Shown piece after piece: positions 18,626 through 26,243 of a DNA stretch of 35,425 bases; position 1 is the stretch's first letter, and the number at the start of each line of letters is the position of its first letter. The notes beneath the pieces were generated by a model. It saw only the letters and a program-made list of their open reading frames with translations, ran no database searches and had not been told where the DNA came from. The translations under genes were made by a program, and so were the position numbers. The stretch lies in NCBI GenBank assembly GCA_012974305.1, contig JAAXQN010000036.1, forward strand, positions 1-35,425. The letters run 5' to 3'. This DNA comes from Candidatus Methylomirabilis sp. Its GTDB lineage: Bacteria > Methylomirabilota > Methylomirabilia > Methylomirabilales > CSP1-5.

Positions 18626-20344
18626 TTGAAGATTAGTGGGTCAGAGATCCTGATGAAGTCTCTTGTGGATGAAGGGGTTACCACAATCTTCGGGCATCCA
18701 AGTGGGATGATCTTCTCTGATGCCGCGAGCGACCATCCGTTCAAATATATCTTGTGTCGGCACGAACAGGTTGCCGCCCATGCGGCTGAGGGATACTACA
18801 AAGCCACTGGGCGAACGGGGACGGTTATGGTCGCCTCAGGGCCGGGGGCCACGAATTGCGTGACCGCGATCACCGACGCGCTCGTCGACTCGATGGCCAT
18901 CGTGGTGCTGAGTGGACAGGTGCCGGTAGGCGTCATGGGGGGTGATGTCGCTCAGGAAGCGGATGTCGTGGGGACTACCAGAGCCTGTACCAAGTATAAT
19001 TTTTTAGTGTTGAGGGCCGAGGACATTCCACGCATCATCAAGGAGGCGTATTATATTGCCCGCTCCGGCCGGCCCGGCCCGGTCCTCGTAGACCTGCCGA
19101 GAGACGTCATTCTGAAGCACGCCGCGTTCAAAGGGGATCCCAAATCCGTCGCCATCAGAGGTTACCATCCCCAACTCGCTGGTCATCCGGGGCAGATCAA
19201 AAAAGCGGCCGAACTGATTGCCCAGGCCAAGCGGCCGGTGATTTTTGGGGGGGGAGGTATTATCCACGCGGACGCCTCCGAGGAGTTTCGCGAGCTGGTC
19301 GATATCACCCAGATTCCCACCACGCTGAGTCTCATGGGACTCGGGACCCTCCCCACCGATCACCCGCTCTGGCTGGGGATGCTGGGGATGCACGGGATCT
19401 ACTGGGCGAACATGTGCATGATCCACTGCGACGTGATGATCGCCATTGGGTCCCGTTTTGACGACCGGGTTACAGGTAGGTTTTCCGAATTCGGACAACA
19501 GTGCCAAATTATCCATGTGAATGTCGACCCGACGTCTATCCAAAAGAACGTCAAGGTGGATGTCCCAATCGTCGGCGATGTGAAGTGCGTCCTCCGAGAA
19601 CTCAACAAAGCGCTTCAGAAAGTGGACCGGTCCTGGGCGAGCGATCTTGAGGGGTGGTATGCACAGATCGAAGCGTGGAAGAAGCAGGATAGCCGCCGCT
19701 ATGAGCAGCGGGGAGCTACCATCAAGCCCCAGTACGCGATCGACATGATCCTTCGTCTGACGGAGGAGTATGACCCGATCATCTCCACCGGTGTAGGACA
19801 GCACCAGATGTGGACGGCCCAGCTCTATCGGGGGCACCACCCGCGCCGCTGGCTTACCTCGGGAGGTCTGGGAACCATGGGGTTTGGGCTTCCGGCGGCT
19901 CTGGGCGCGCAGGCGGGAATCCCCGATAGGTTGGTCCTCAACATCGACGGGGACTGCAGCTTCCAGGTGACGATGCAAGATCTCTGTACGCTCGTCCACT
20001 ATCGACTTCCGGTGAAGACATTCGTGATCAACAACAAGGGCTTGGGAATGCTGCGACAGTGGCAACGGCAGTATCCTTCTTCCCCGCATGCAGATCTGGC
20101 GCATCAGCCCGACTTCGTGAAGCTTGCAGAGGCCTGCGGCGTGGGTGGGATTAGGATCGAACGGCCCGAGGAAGTCAAGGCCGGCATCGAGAAAGCGATT
20201 AACACCCCTGGTCCTGTCGTGGTGGATATAGTGGTGGAGCGTGAGGAAATGTGCTTGCCTGTGATGCCAACGGGCGTGGGCACCGTAGACGTCGTTCAGG
20301 TCGGAGAAACGGCCCGCGATACATCGTTCCCGGGTTGGCGGTGA
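18626..20344 (+). CDS. ilvB: Acetolactate synthase, large (catalytic) subunit
   Basis: IlvB joins two pyruvates, or pyruvate and 2-oxobutyrate, in the first common step of valine/isoleucine synthesis, using ThDP, Mg and FAD. The TTG start at 18626 has GGGAG about 8 nt upstream. Catalytic E47 is in CRHEQ, followed by SGPGATN, and GRPGPVLVDLPRDV is typical. The ThDP motif reads NIDGDCSFQ to FVINN, with Cys where GDG usually has Gly. The MLRQWQ motif near the C-terminus keeps the conserved Trp. The loop after IFGHPSG is about five residues shorter than in E. coli enzymes. At 572 residues it is full length. ilvN follows 7 nt downstream, supporting the assignment. Confidence 0.93.
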   Translation: MKISGSEILMKSLVDEGVTTIFGHPSGMIFSDAASDHPFKYILCRHEQVAAHAAEGYYKATGRTGTVMVASGPGATNCVTAITDALVDSMAIVVLSGQVPVGVMGGDVAQEADVVGTTRACTKYNFLVLRAEDIPRIIKEAYYIARSGRPGPVLVDLPRDVILKHAAFKGDPKSVAIRGYHPQLAGHPGQIKKAAELIAQAKRPVIFGGGGIIHADASEEFRELVDITQIPTTLSLMGLGTLPTDHPLWLGMLGMHGIYWANMCMIHCDVMIAIGSRFDDRVTGRFSEFGQQCQIIHVNVDPTSIQKNVKVDVPIVGDVKCVLRELNKALQKVDRSWASDLEGWYAQIEAWKKQDSRRYEQRGATIKPQYAIDMILRLTEEYDPIISTGVGQHQMWTAQLYRGHHPRRWLTSGGLGTMGFGLPAALGAQAGIPDRLVLNIDGDCSFQVTMQDLCTLVHYRLPVKTFVINNKGLGMLRQWQRQYPSSPHADLAHQPDFVKLAEACGVGGIRIERPEEVKAGIEKAINTPGPVVVDIVVEREEMCLPVMPTGVGTVDVVQVGETARDTSFPGWR

Positions 20345-20351
20345 GGAAAGG

Positions 20352-20927
20352 ATGAGGGAACAGGCCCCTGCACGGCGGCATATTTTGACGCTCTTGGTGG
20401 AAAACCGCATCGGTGTCTTGGCCAGAATCGCCGGGCTGATCGCGGCCAAGGGCTATAACATCGACAGTGTGTCCGTCGGCGAGACGATGGATAATTCAAT
20501 GTCTCGCGTTACTCTCGTGGTGCACGGGGATGACTGGGTGATGGAGCAAGTGGTCAAGCAACTCAATCGACTTATCGACGTGGTGAAAGTTGTGGATCTG
20601 ACGGAGGAGGACTGTATCGAGCGCGAAATGATTCTGATTCGGGTAAACGCAGAGGCTCCCAACAGAGCCGAGATTCTCCGAATCGCCGATATCTTCCGGG
20701 CCAGGGTTGTGGATGTCACCCACCGGACTTACACCCTAGAGGTGACCGGGGATGAGCATAAGATCCAAGCCTTGCTTGACCTCTTCCGGCCCTTTGGAAT
20801 TAAAGAACTGGTCCGGACCGGTCAAATCGCCATCGCCCGGGCGAGCAAGGCCGCTCCCCGGAAGCTTGAGCGGGAGGCGGGAAACGAGGAGCAGGTTGAA
20901 AGCAAGTCCACGGCAGGTACACCGTAG
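20352..20927 (+). CDS. ilvN: Acetolactate synthase, small (regulatory) subunit
   Basis: The regulatory subunit activates IlvB and confers valine feedback inhibition. The N-terminal ACT domain is clear ([20 protein letters not shown], then [10 protein letters not shown]), followed by the second conserved domain with [12 protein letters not shown] and [11 protein letters not shown]. It is 191 residues because of a charged, low-complexity C-terminal tail (about residues 160-191) beyond the usual core. GAGGA lies close upstream of the ATG. It ends 20 nt before the preferred ilvC start, consistent with one operon. IlvH is an equivalent name. Confidence 0.94.
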   Translation: MREQAPARRHILTLLVENRIGVLARIAGLIAAKGYNIDSVSVGETMDNSMSRVTLVVHGDDWVMEQVVKQLNRLIDVVKVVDLTEEDCIEREMILIRVNAEAPNRAEILRIADIFRARVVDVTHRTYTLEVTGDEHKIQALLDLFRPFGIKELVRTGQIAIARASKAAPRKLEREAGNEEQVESKSTAGTP

Positions 20928-20947
20928 GGGAAAGCGAGGGGATGGAG

Positions 20948-21949
20948 ATGGCCAGACTCTTTTACGATAAAGATGCGGATCTTGGACTCTTAAAAGGAAA
21001 GAACATTGCCGTCATTGGCTACGGAAGTCAGGGACACGCCCACGCCCTGAATCTGAAGGATGCGGGCTTGGACGTGGTTGTAGGGCTGTACAAGGGCTCA
21101 AAGTCGTGGGATAAGGCCATAGCGAATGGGCTGAAGGTCGCGCCGGTCGACGAGGCAGCATCGGCGGCCCAGGTCGTCATGATGCTTATCCCGGATCAGC
21201 ATCAGCGACATGTGTATAGCGAGTCGATCCAGCAGGGACTCACCGCTGGCAAGACGCTGATGTTCGCCCACGGTTTCAATATCCATTTTCATCAAGTGGT
21301 GCCACCAAAGGATGTAGACGTCTCGATGGTGGCCCCCAAGGCGCCGGGTCACATCATGCGGCAGATCTACACGGAAGGATCCGGGGTCCCAGCCCTTTTG
21401 GCCATCTACCAGGATATCTCGGGGAAGGCCCAGGAGACGGCTTTGGCTTACGCCAAGGGGGTTGGATGTACCCGGGCCGGGGTCTTGGAGACCACGTTCA
21501 AGGAGGAGACCGAGACAGACCTATTCGGGGAACAGACCGTCCTGTGCGGCGGTCTCTCGGCCTTGATCAAAGCGGCGTATGAGACGCTGGTCGAGGCGGG
21601 GTACCAGCCAGAAGTTGCCTATTTCGAGTGCCTCCACGAGGTCAAGCTGATCGTGGATCTGTTTTACCAGGGGGGCCTGGCCTACATGCGCTATTCCGTG
21701 AGTGATACTGCCGAATACGGAGATTATTCTCGGGGTCCCCGGGTTATCAACGAGGCAGTCCGAGCGGAGATGAAAAAGATCCTGCAAGAGGTCCAGGATG
21801 GGAGCTTTGCCCGGGAATGGATCCTAGAAAATCAAGCAGGCCGTCCCAGCTTTCTGGCCCTCCGGAAGAAGGATGCCGAGCACCCGATCGAAGAAATCGG
21901 GAAGGAACTGCGGTCCATGATGCCGTGGATCAAGGGAAGACCCAAATAG
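20948..21949 (+). CDS. ilvC: Ketol-acid reductoisomerase (class I)
   Basis: IlvC isomerises and reduces acetolactate or acetohydroxybutyrate with NAD(P)H and Mg, the second common step of valine/isoleucine synthesis. The Rossmann motif [13 protein letters not shown] is near the N-terminus. The cofactor-selecting loop reads GLYKGSKSW, with two serines that usually contact the 2'-phosphate of NADPH. The knotted C-terminal domain has the metal ligands in ETDLFGEQ and the [12 protein letters not shown] motif. I prefer ATG 20948 over 20942 because GAGGGG ends 6 nt before it; the protein is then 333 residues, the class I length. A strong hairpin follows. ilvD is not in the window. Confidence 0.96.
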   Translation: MARLFYDKDADLGLLKGKNIAVIGYGSQGHAHALNLKDAGLDVVVGLYKGSKSWDKAIANGLKVAPVDEAASAAQVVMMLIPDQHQRHVYSESIQQGLTAGKTLMFAHGFNIHFHQVVPPKDVDVSMVAPKAPGHIMRQIYTEGSGVPALLAIYQDISGKAQETALAYAKGVGCTRAGVLETTFKEETETDLFGEQTVLCGGLSALIKAAYETLVEAGYQPEVAYFECLHEVKLIVDLFYQGGLAYMRYSVSDTAEYGDYSRGPRVINEAVRAEMKKILQEVQDGSFAREWILENQAGRPSFLALRKKDAEHPIEEIGKELRSMMPWIKGRPK

Positions 21950-21978
21950 CCTGCTACGTGTCGACCCATTATTACTCA

Positions 21979-22014
21979 AGAATGCCTCCGGAGGCCCGGA
22001 GGCATTCTCATTTT
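21979..22014 (+). terminator. Hairpin terminator after ilvC
   Basis: A perfect 12-bp inverted repeat, gaatgcctccgg (21980-21991) and ccggaggcattc (21996-22007), encloses the 4-nt loop aggc, with one extra A-T pair outside. It is followed by the moderately T-rich tail tcattttac. It lies 30 nt after the ilvC stop and should end the ilv transcript. Confidence 0.82.
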
Positions 22015-22067
22015 ACAGCTGCTTCCCAGGATAACGGAAAGGCTGGATTCACACTCATTTCTCGTCT

Positions 22068-22508
22068 ATGCTAGAAGCCGTGCGAATCCGCGAGACGGAA
22101 AACCGGGGGCACCGCCCGAATGAGCGTGTGCATCCTTGGCGCCTAGGGATGGAGGGGCAAGGCAGGACTCGTGTCCTGCTCTTCCTTCTCTTCGTGGCTG
22201 CTCTGGTTTACGTGGGGAACCAGGTGGCCGGCGCTTATGTCAATTATCTGGCGCTCCGTGATACGGTTCAATTGGTGGTGCGTGACATTGTACTACGCCC
22301 TATTGTGGGGGTGGAGGAGGGGAGAGAGCGGATCCTGGCAAAGGCCCGCGAGTTGGAGCTGTCCATTTCGGAACAGCAGGTGGATGTGACGGACGACGGG
22401 GAGACCGTCGTCGCTCGTGTCAGATGGGAAGAACCAGTTGGTGTGGGTGACTACACGATCCCTTTCCCTTTCGAGATCGAGGAATCGTATCTTTTCGTTA
22501 AACGATAA
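22068..22508 (+). CDS. Small single-pass membrane protein, DUF4845-like
   Basis: A 146-residue protein with one membrane helix at about residues 35-52 (VLLFLLFVAALVYVGNQ), then a soluble domain. The soluble part contains a helix rich in charged residues followed by beta-like segments ending IPFPFEIEESYLFVKR. This layout (short N-terminus, one helix, about 90-residue extracytoplasmic domain) resembles DUF4845-type proteins; that match is from pattern memory and is tentative. No ribosome-binding site precedes ATG 22068; ATG 22149 (residue 28) is a plausible alternative closer to the helix. The stop is 1 nt before the miaA ATG, so the two are coupled. Function unknown. Confidence 0.7.
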   Translation: MLEAVRIRETENRGHRPNERVHPWRLGMEGQGRTRVLLFLLFVAALVYVGNQVAGAYVNYLALRDTVQLVVRDIVLRPIVGVEEGRERILAKARELELSISEQQVDVTDDGETVVARVRWEEPVGVGDYTIPFPFEIEESYLFVKR

Positions 22509-22509
22509 A

Positions 22510-23520
22510 ATGATGCTTCCCCTTGACGTCCCGTCTCTGCAGGCTGGCCCCGTACCAACGCCCCCCTCAACCCCCCTTCCTTTCTTTATCGCCCTCGTCG
22601 GTCCGACCGGAATCGGCAAGAGTGCCATCGCAGGAGACCTAGCTAAGGTCATAGATGGGGAAATTGTGGCCCTGGACTCCATGCAGATTTACCGTTACCT
22701 CGACATCGGCACGGCCAAGCCGACTTTGGCAGAGCAAGATGGGATCCCGCACCACCTCATCAGCCTGGTAGATCCGAATGAAGCCTTTTCAGCGACAGAC
22801 TATGCCCGGTTGGTCCATCGCGTGCTCAAAGAAATCCATTCCCGAGGGAGGCTTCCTGTCGTCGTGGGAGGATCGGGCCTCTATCTCCGTGCCCTCCGTG
22901 GGGAGATTTTTGCGGGTCCGCGAGAAGTCAAGAGCATCCGGGCACGACTGGGACAGGAGGCGAAGTACGGCGGCCCCGAGGTGCTACACGCCCGCCTCGC
23001 TCGTCTGGATCCCTTGGCCGCGGACAGAATCCATCCCCGGGATCTCTTTCGCCTCGTTCGGGCCTTGGAGATCATCGAGGTTACCGGCAGGCGCGTTACC
23101 GACCTTTGGGAAGTCCATCGCAGGGGGCTGGTGAAACCCGCGTCCCTCCTATTGGGGCTTCACAGGGAGCGTACGGACCTGTACGGGCGGATCAACGACC
23201 GCGTAGATCGTATGATCGAGTCCGGCCTTATCGGGGAGGTCAAGAAGCTCCTTGCGGCGGGCTACTCTCCACATATAAAGCCATTTCGCAGCCACAACTA
23301 TCGCTATATTGTTGCCTTTCTTCTCGGAGAGAAGAGCCTCGAGGAGGCGACCAAACGCACCAAGCAAGAAACCCGTCACTATGCCAAGCGTCAAATGACC
23401 TGGTTCCGCCGGGAGACAGACATCACGTGGTTTGACCTGATGCACGTAGAGAGCAGCACGGTTCGAGAGGTCCTGATTCAACAAATCCAACGGGCCCGAG
23501 AGAGGCATGGAGCATCTTAA
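22510..23520 (+). CDS. miaA: tRNA dimethylallyltransferase
   Basis: MiaA adds a dimethylallyl group to A37 of tRNAs that read codons starting with U. The P-loop GPTGIGKSA is at residues 31-39, followed by ALDSMQIYRYLDIGTAKP, the tRNA/DMAPP-binding signature, and VVGGSGLYLRAL. The late KQETRHYAKRQMTWFRR motif is also diagnostic. The track ORF starts at 22417 inside the previous gene; the ATG at 22510 (or 22513) gives 336 residues, slightly long because of about 25 proline-rich residues before the first strand. No Shine-Dalgarno is visible, and translational coupling to the upstream gene is likely. The stop overlaps aroA. Confidence 0.95.
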   Translation: MMLPLDVPSLQAGPVPTPPSTPLPFFIALVGPTGIGKSAIAGDLAKVIDGEIVALDSMQIYRYLDIGTAKPTLAEQDGIPHHLISLVDPNEAFSATDYARLVHRVLKEIHSRGRLPVVVGGSGLYLRALRGEIFAGPREVKSIRARLGQEAKYGGPEVLHARLARLDPLAADRIHPRDLFRLVRALEIIEVTGRRVTDLWEVHRRGLVKPASLLLGLHRERTDLYGRINDRVDRMIESGLIGEVKKLLAAGYSPHIKPFRSHNYRYIVAFLLGEKSLEEATKRTKQETRHYAKRQMTWFRRETDITWFDLMHVESSTVREVLIQQIQRARERHGAS

Positions 23521-24814
23521 GATTCGTGGAGGAGCTCGGGGACTGCAGGGAAAGATTACGGTCCCGGGTGATAAGTCCATTTCCCATCGCGCGATCATTT
23601 TGGGGGCCCTGGCTGACGGGGTCACCGAAATATCCGGTTATCTCAGGTCTGAGGATTGTCAACGGACCCTGGAAGCTGTCCGGGCCCTGGGGATCGACGT
23701 TGAGGGCGGGGATCCTCTCCGGATCCATGGGAAGGGCCTTCACGGCCTACGAGAGGCAGGGGATATTCTAGATTGCGGGAACTCTGGCACCACCATCCGT
23801 CTCCTTGCGGGAGTGCTGGCAGGCCAACCCTTCCTCTCGATCCTCACCGGAGATGCATCTCTGAGGCGGCGGCCGATGGATCGCGTCGTCATCCCCCTCA
23901 AACAGATGGGAGCTGAGATGTGGGGGCGAGCTTGGGATACCCTGCCCCCTTTGGTTGTACGCGGTGGAAGACTACGAGGGCTAAGATACCACAGCCCTGT
24001 CGCCTCAGCTCAGGTGAAATCGGCCATCCTTCTCGCTGGTCTTTTTGCCGAGGGCCGGACCACCGTCATTGAACCTGCCCGATCGCGGGACCATACCGAA
24101 CGCTTGCTCAAGGCGTGTGGGCAGGTGCTGGAGACGGACGGGCGCGAAGTGACGCTGGTGCCAGCGGGCGCCCTGCGAACCAACCGCATCTCCGTTTCCG
24201 GAGATTTTTCGTCAGCTGCGTTTTTTCTCGTCGCCGGCCTTATTCTCCCCGATTCCGACCTCACCATTGAGGGGGTGGGTGTGAACCCGACCCGGACAGG
24301 GTTGCTCGACGTTCTCCAGGCGATGGGGGGAGTCGTGGAGGTTCAACAAGAAGAGGAAAGCGGCGGTGAGCCTCGGGCACGTCTGCGCGTACGCACGAGC
24401 TGCCTCAAAGGGGTAAGCATTGGGGGAGACTTGATCCCGCGTCTCATTGACGAGATTCCGGCCCTGGCGGTGGCCGCCGCTTGTGCGGAGGGAAAGACAA
24501 TCATCCAGGATGCTGCAGAGCTGCGCGTCAAGGAGTCCGATCGGATTCGGGCCATTGCCACGGCGTTGAACCAGATGGGAGTTCGCACGGAAGAGCTCGA
24601 GGACGGTCTAATCATCCATGGGTGCGGAAGCCTTCGGGGGGCCTCCTACGAAAGCCGTGGCGACCACCGAATGGCCATGGCGTTTACGGTGGCCGGTCTC
24701 AGAGCCGATAATGAAACGACGGTTCTGGACACGGCGTGCATCCAGACCTCCTTCCCCGGGTTCGTGCAAACCCTCCAAGACTTGTTTCCGGGCTCCGTAG
24801 AACAGAAGGTATGA
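23507..24814 (+). CDS. aroA: 3-phosphoshikimate 1-carboxyvinyltransferase (EPSP synthase)
   Basis: AroA transfers enolpyruvyl from PEP to shikimate-3-phosphate in the shikimate pathway to aromatic amino acids. The N-terminal VPGDKSISHRAIILGALADG motif carries the active-site lysine (K23). CGNSGTTIRLLAG and GDASLRRRPMDRV follow; the latter is the pattern of the Bacillus/Agrobacterium-type (class II) enzymes rather than the E. coli type. The C-terminal half has DEIPALAVAAACAEG, LRVKESDRI and DHRMAMAF. At 435 residues it is full length. It overlaps miaA by 14 nt and cmk by 4 nt, indicating a tightly packed operon. Confidence 0.96.
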   Translation: MEHLKIRGGARGLQGKITVPGDKSISHRAIILGALADGVTEISGYLRSEDCQRTLEAVRALGIDVEGGDPLRIHGKGLHGLREAGDILDCGNSGTTIRLLAGVLAGQPFLSILTGDASLRRRPMDRVVIPLKQMGAEMWGRAWDTLPPLVVRGGRLRGLRYHSPVASAQVKSAILLAGLFAEGRTTVIEPARSRDHTERLLKACGQVLETDGREVTLVPAGALRTNRISVSGDFSSAAFFLVAGLILPDSDLTIEGVGVNPTRTGLLDVLQAMGGVVEVQQEEESGGEPRARLRVRTSCLKGVSIGGDLIPRLIDEIPALAVAAACAEGKTIIQDAAELRVKESDRIRAIATALNQMGVRTEELEDGLIIHGCGSLRGASYESRGDHRMAMAFTVAGLRADNETTVLDTACIQTSFPGFVQTLQDLFPGSVEQKV

Positions 24815-25512
24815 AGCGGCTGCCGAAAGACCTGATCATTACCATCGACGGCCCAGTCGCAGCTGGGAAAACCACGGCAGCCCGGCTGTTGGCCGAGCGG
24901 CTGGGCTATTGCTATATCGATAGCGGGACAATGTACCGGGCGCTCGCCTGGAAGGCGATACAGGAAGGTATCGATGTGTCGAGTCCAACGATGTTGTTGG
25001 ATCTGCTCGCCCGAACCGAGCTCGAGTTCCGACCCGGGCCCGAGAGGCTCCGGGTCCTGGTGGATGGGGAAGACGTTACCGATGCTCTCCGCTTGCCCAG
25101 GATCGAGACGGCTTCCTCAATCTTGTCTGTCCATCCGAGTGTGCGAGAAGAGCTGGTGAGGCGACAACGGCAGCTTGGGATTGGGGGAGGGGTGGTGATG
25201 GACGGTCGCGATATCGGTACGGTGGTCTTCCCGGACGCCCCTGTGAAGTTTTACCTCACCGCCTCCCCAGAGGAGCGTGGACGCCGACGCTTCCGAGAAT
25301 CTCCTCATGGCACCGGGAGCCTCGAGGGAACCCTAGCAGAGGTGGAACGCCGAGATCGTCGGGACATGGAACGGCCGGCCTCCCCTTTGAAGCCGGCACC
25401 AGATGCCATCCTCATTGACACCACCTTCCTGAGTGCAGAGGAGGTGGTCAAGGAGTTGGAGAGCCATATCCATAGAAAGCTCAGGGACCCCCGTGATTTT
25501 TTGCTTGCGTGA
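24811..25512 (+). CDS. cmk: Cytidylate kinase
   Basis: Cmk phosphorylates CMP and dCMP, recycling nucleotides from RNA turnover and lipid synthesis. The P-loop IDGPVAAGKTT lies at residues 12-22, with CYIDSGTMYRALAWKA and MDGRDIGTVVFPDAPVKFYLTAS after it, all family motifs. The track ORF starts at 24736 inside aroA; ATG 24811, overlapping the aroA stop (ATGA), gives 233 residues, the usual length. aroA-cmk-(plsC)-rpsA is a recurring bacterial order. Confidence 0.95.
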   Translation: MKRLPKDLIITIDGPVAAGKTTAARLLAERLGYCYIDSGTMYRALAWKAIQEGIDVSSPTMLLDLLARTELEFRPGPERLRVLVDGEDVTDALRLPRIETASSILSVHPSVREELVRRQRQLGIGGGVVMDGRDIGTVVFPDAPVKFYLTASPEERGRRRFRESPHGTGSLEGTLAEVERRDRRDMERPASPLKPAPDAILIDTTFLSAEEVVKELESHIHRKLRDPRDFLLA

Positions 25513-25533
25513 TCCTTACAAACTCGTTAAAAT
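25505..25533 (+). promoter_or_regulatory. Candidate promoter ahead of plsC-rpsA
   Basis: TTGCGT (25505-25510) and TAAAAT (25528-25533) are separated by exactly 17 nt at the end of cmk. The hexamers match the sigma70 consensus at 4/6 and 5/6. It would give a 5' leader of about 30 nt before the plsC GTG. This could provide extra transcription of the ribosomal protein S1 gene. Confidence 0.45.
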
Positions 25534-25568
25534 AAACGTCTTTGTTGGGCACCAGGAGGTTATATTGC

Positions 25569-26195
25569 GTGTGGTATCGGGCCTGTCAAATTTTCCTCCC
25601 ACTGATCGTGCCGGTTTTCAGCTTCCGGGTGGTGGGAAAGGAAGAAGTCCCTACCACGGGAGGCGTGATTCTAGCGGCCAATCACGTCAGTTATGTGGAT
25701 CCTCTGTTTATTGGCGTGGCCCTCGTAGAACGGCAGCTTCACTCCATGGCGAAAGAGGAGCTCTTTCGATGGCCCCTTTTTGGTGCGTTCATCCGAGGGC
25801 TTCATGCCTTTCCGGTCCGCAGGGGGAGGGTGGACTATGCGGGAATTCGACAGTGTCTGCGCCTTCTCAATCAAGGAGAGGTTCTCTTGGTGTTTCCTGA
25901 AGGAACACGCGGGGATGGAGTGGCTTTGCAGAAGGCGGAGGAGGGAATCGGGCTTCTGGCCGCACGCGCCGGTTGTCCAGTGATTCCCGTGTACGTCCAA
26001 GGCACGGACAAAGTCCTGCCGAGGGGTCAGCGGATCCCGCGAGTGCACCCCGTGACGGTCTATTTCGGTCACCCGTTGCGGGTGGCGGGTGAAAACTCTG
26101 GAAAGGAAGGGCGATGGAGTTATCGACGCCTCAGCGAACAGGTGATGGAGGAGATCGCCGAGCTTCAAGCCAGGGCTCGTGCACCGGAGGCGTGA
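25569..26195 (+). CDS. plsC: 1-acyl-sn-glycerol-3-phosphate acyltransferase
   Basis: PlsC acylates lysophosphatidic acid to phosphatidic acid at the inner membrane. The acyltransferase motifs are present: NHVSYVD (His39 and Asp44, the HX4D catalytic pair) and FPEGTR (109-114), with VIPVYVQGTD after them. A hydrophobic N-terminal segment anchors it. The track start is TTG 25542; I chose GTG 25569 because a perfect AGGAGG (25554-25559) lies 9 nt upstream and the N-terminus MWYRACQIFLPL is family-like. Length is 208 residues. It sits where ispH often lies between cmk and rpsA in related operons; ispH is not in the window. Confidence 0.9.
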   Translation: MWYRACQIFLPLIVPVFSFRVVGKEEVPTTGGVILAANHVSYVDPLFIGVALVERQLHSMAKEELFRWPLFGAFIRGLHAFPVRRGRVDYAGIRQCLRLLNQGEVLLVFPEGTRGDGVALQKAEEGIGLLAARAGCPVIPVYVQGTDKVLPRGQRIPRVHPVTVYFGHPLRVAGENSGKEGRWSYRRLSEQVMEEIAELQARARAPEA

Positions 26196-26243
26196 GACCT
26201 TGGCCTATAATTACAAATCTATTGCCAGGAGGGGCAACCAGGT

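Noticed and set aside
19004-20449. 481-aa minus-strand ORF opposite ilvB
   Set aside because: It lies fully antisense to a well-supported acetolactate synthase, has no family motifs or ribosome-binding site, and is a codon-bias shadow.
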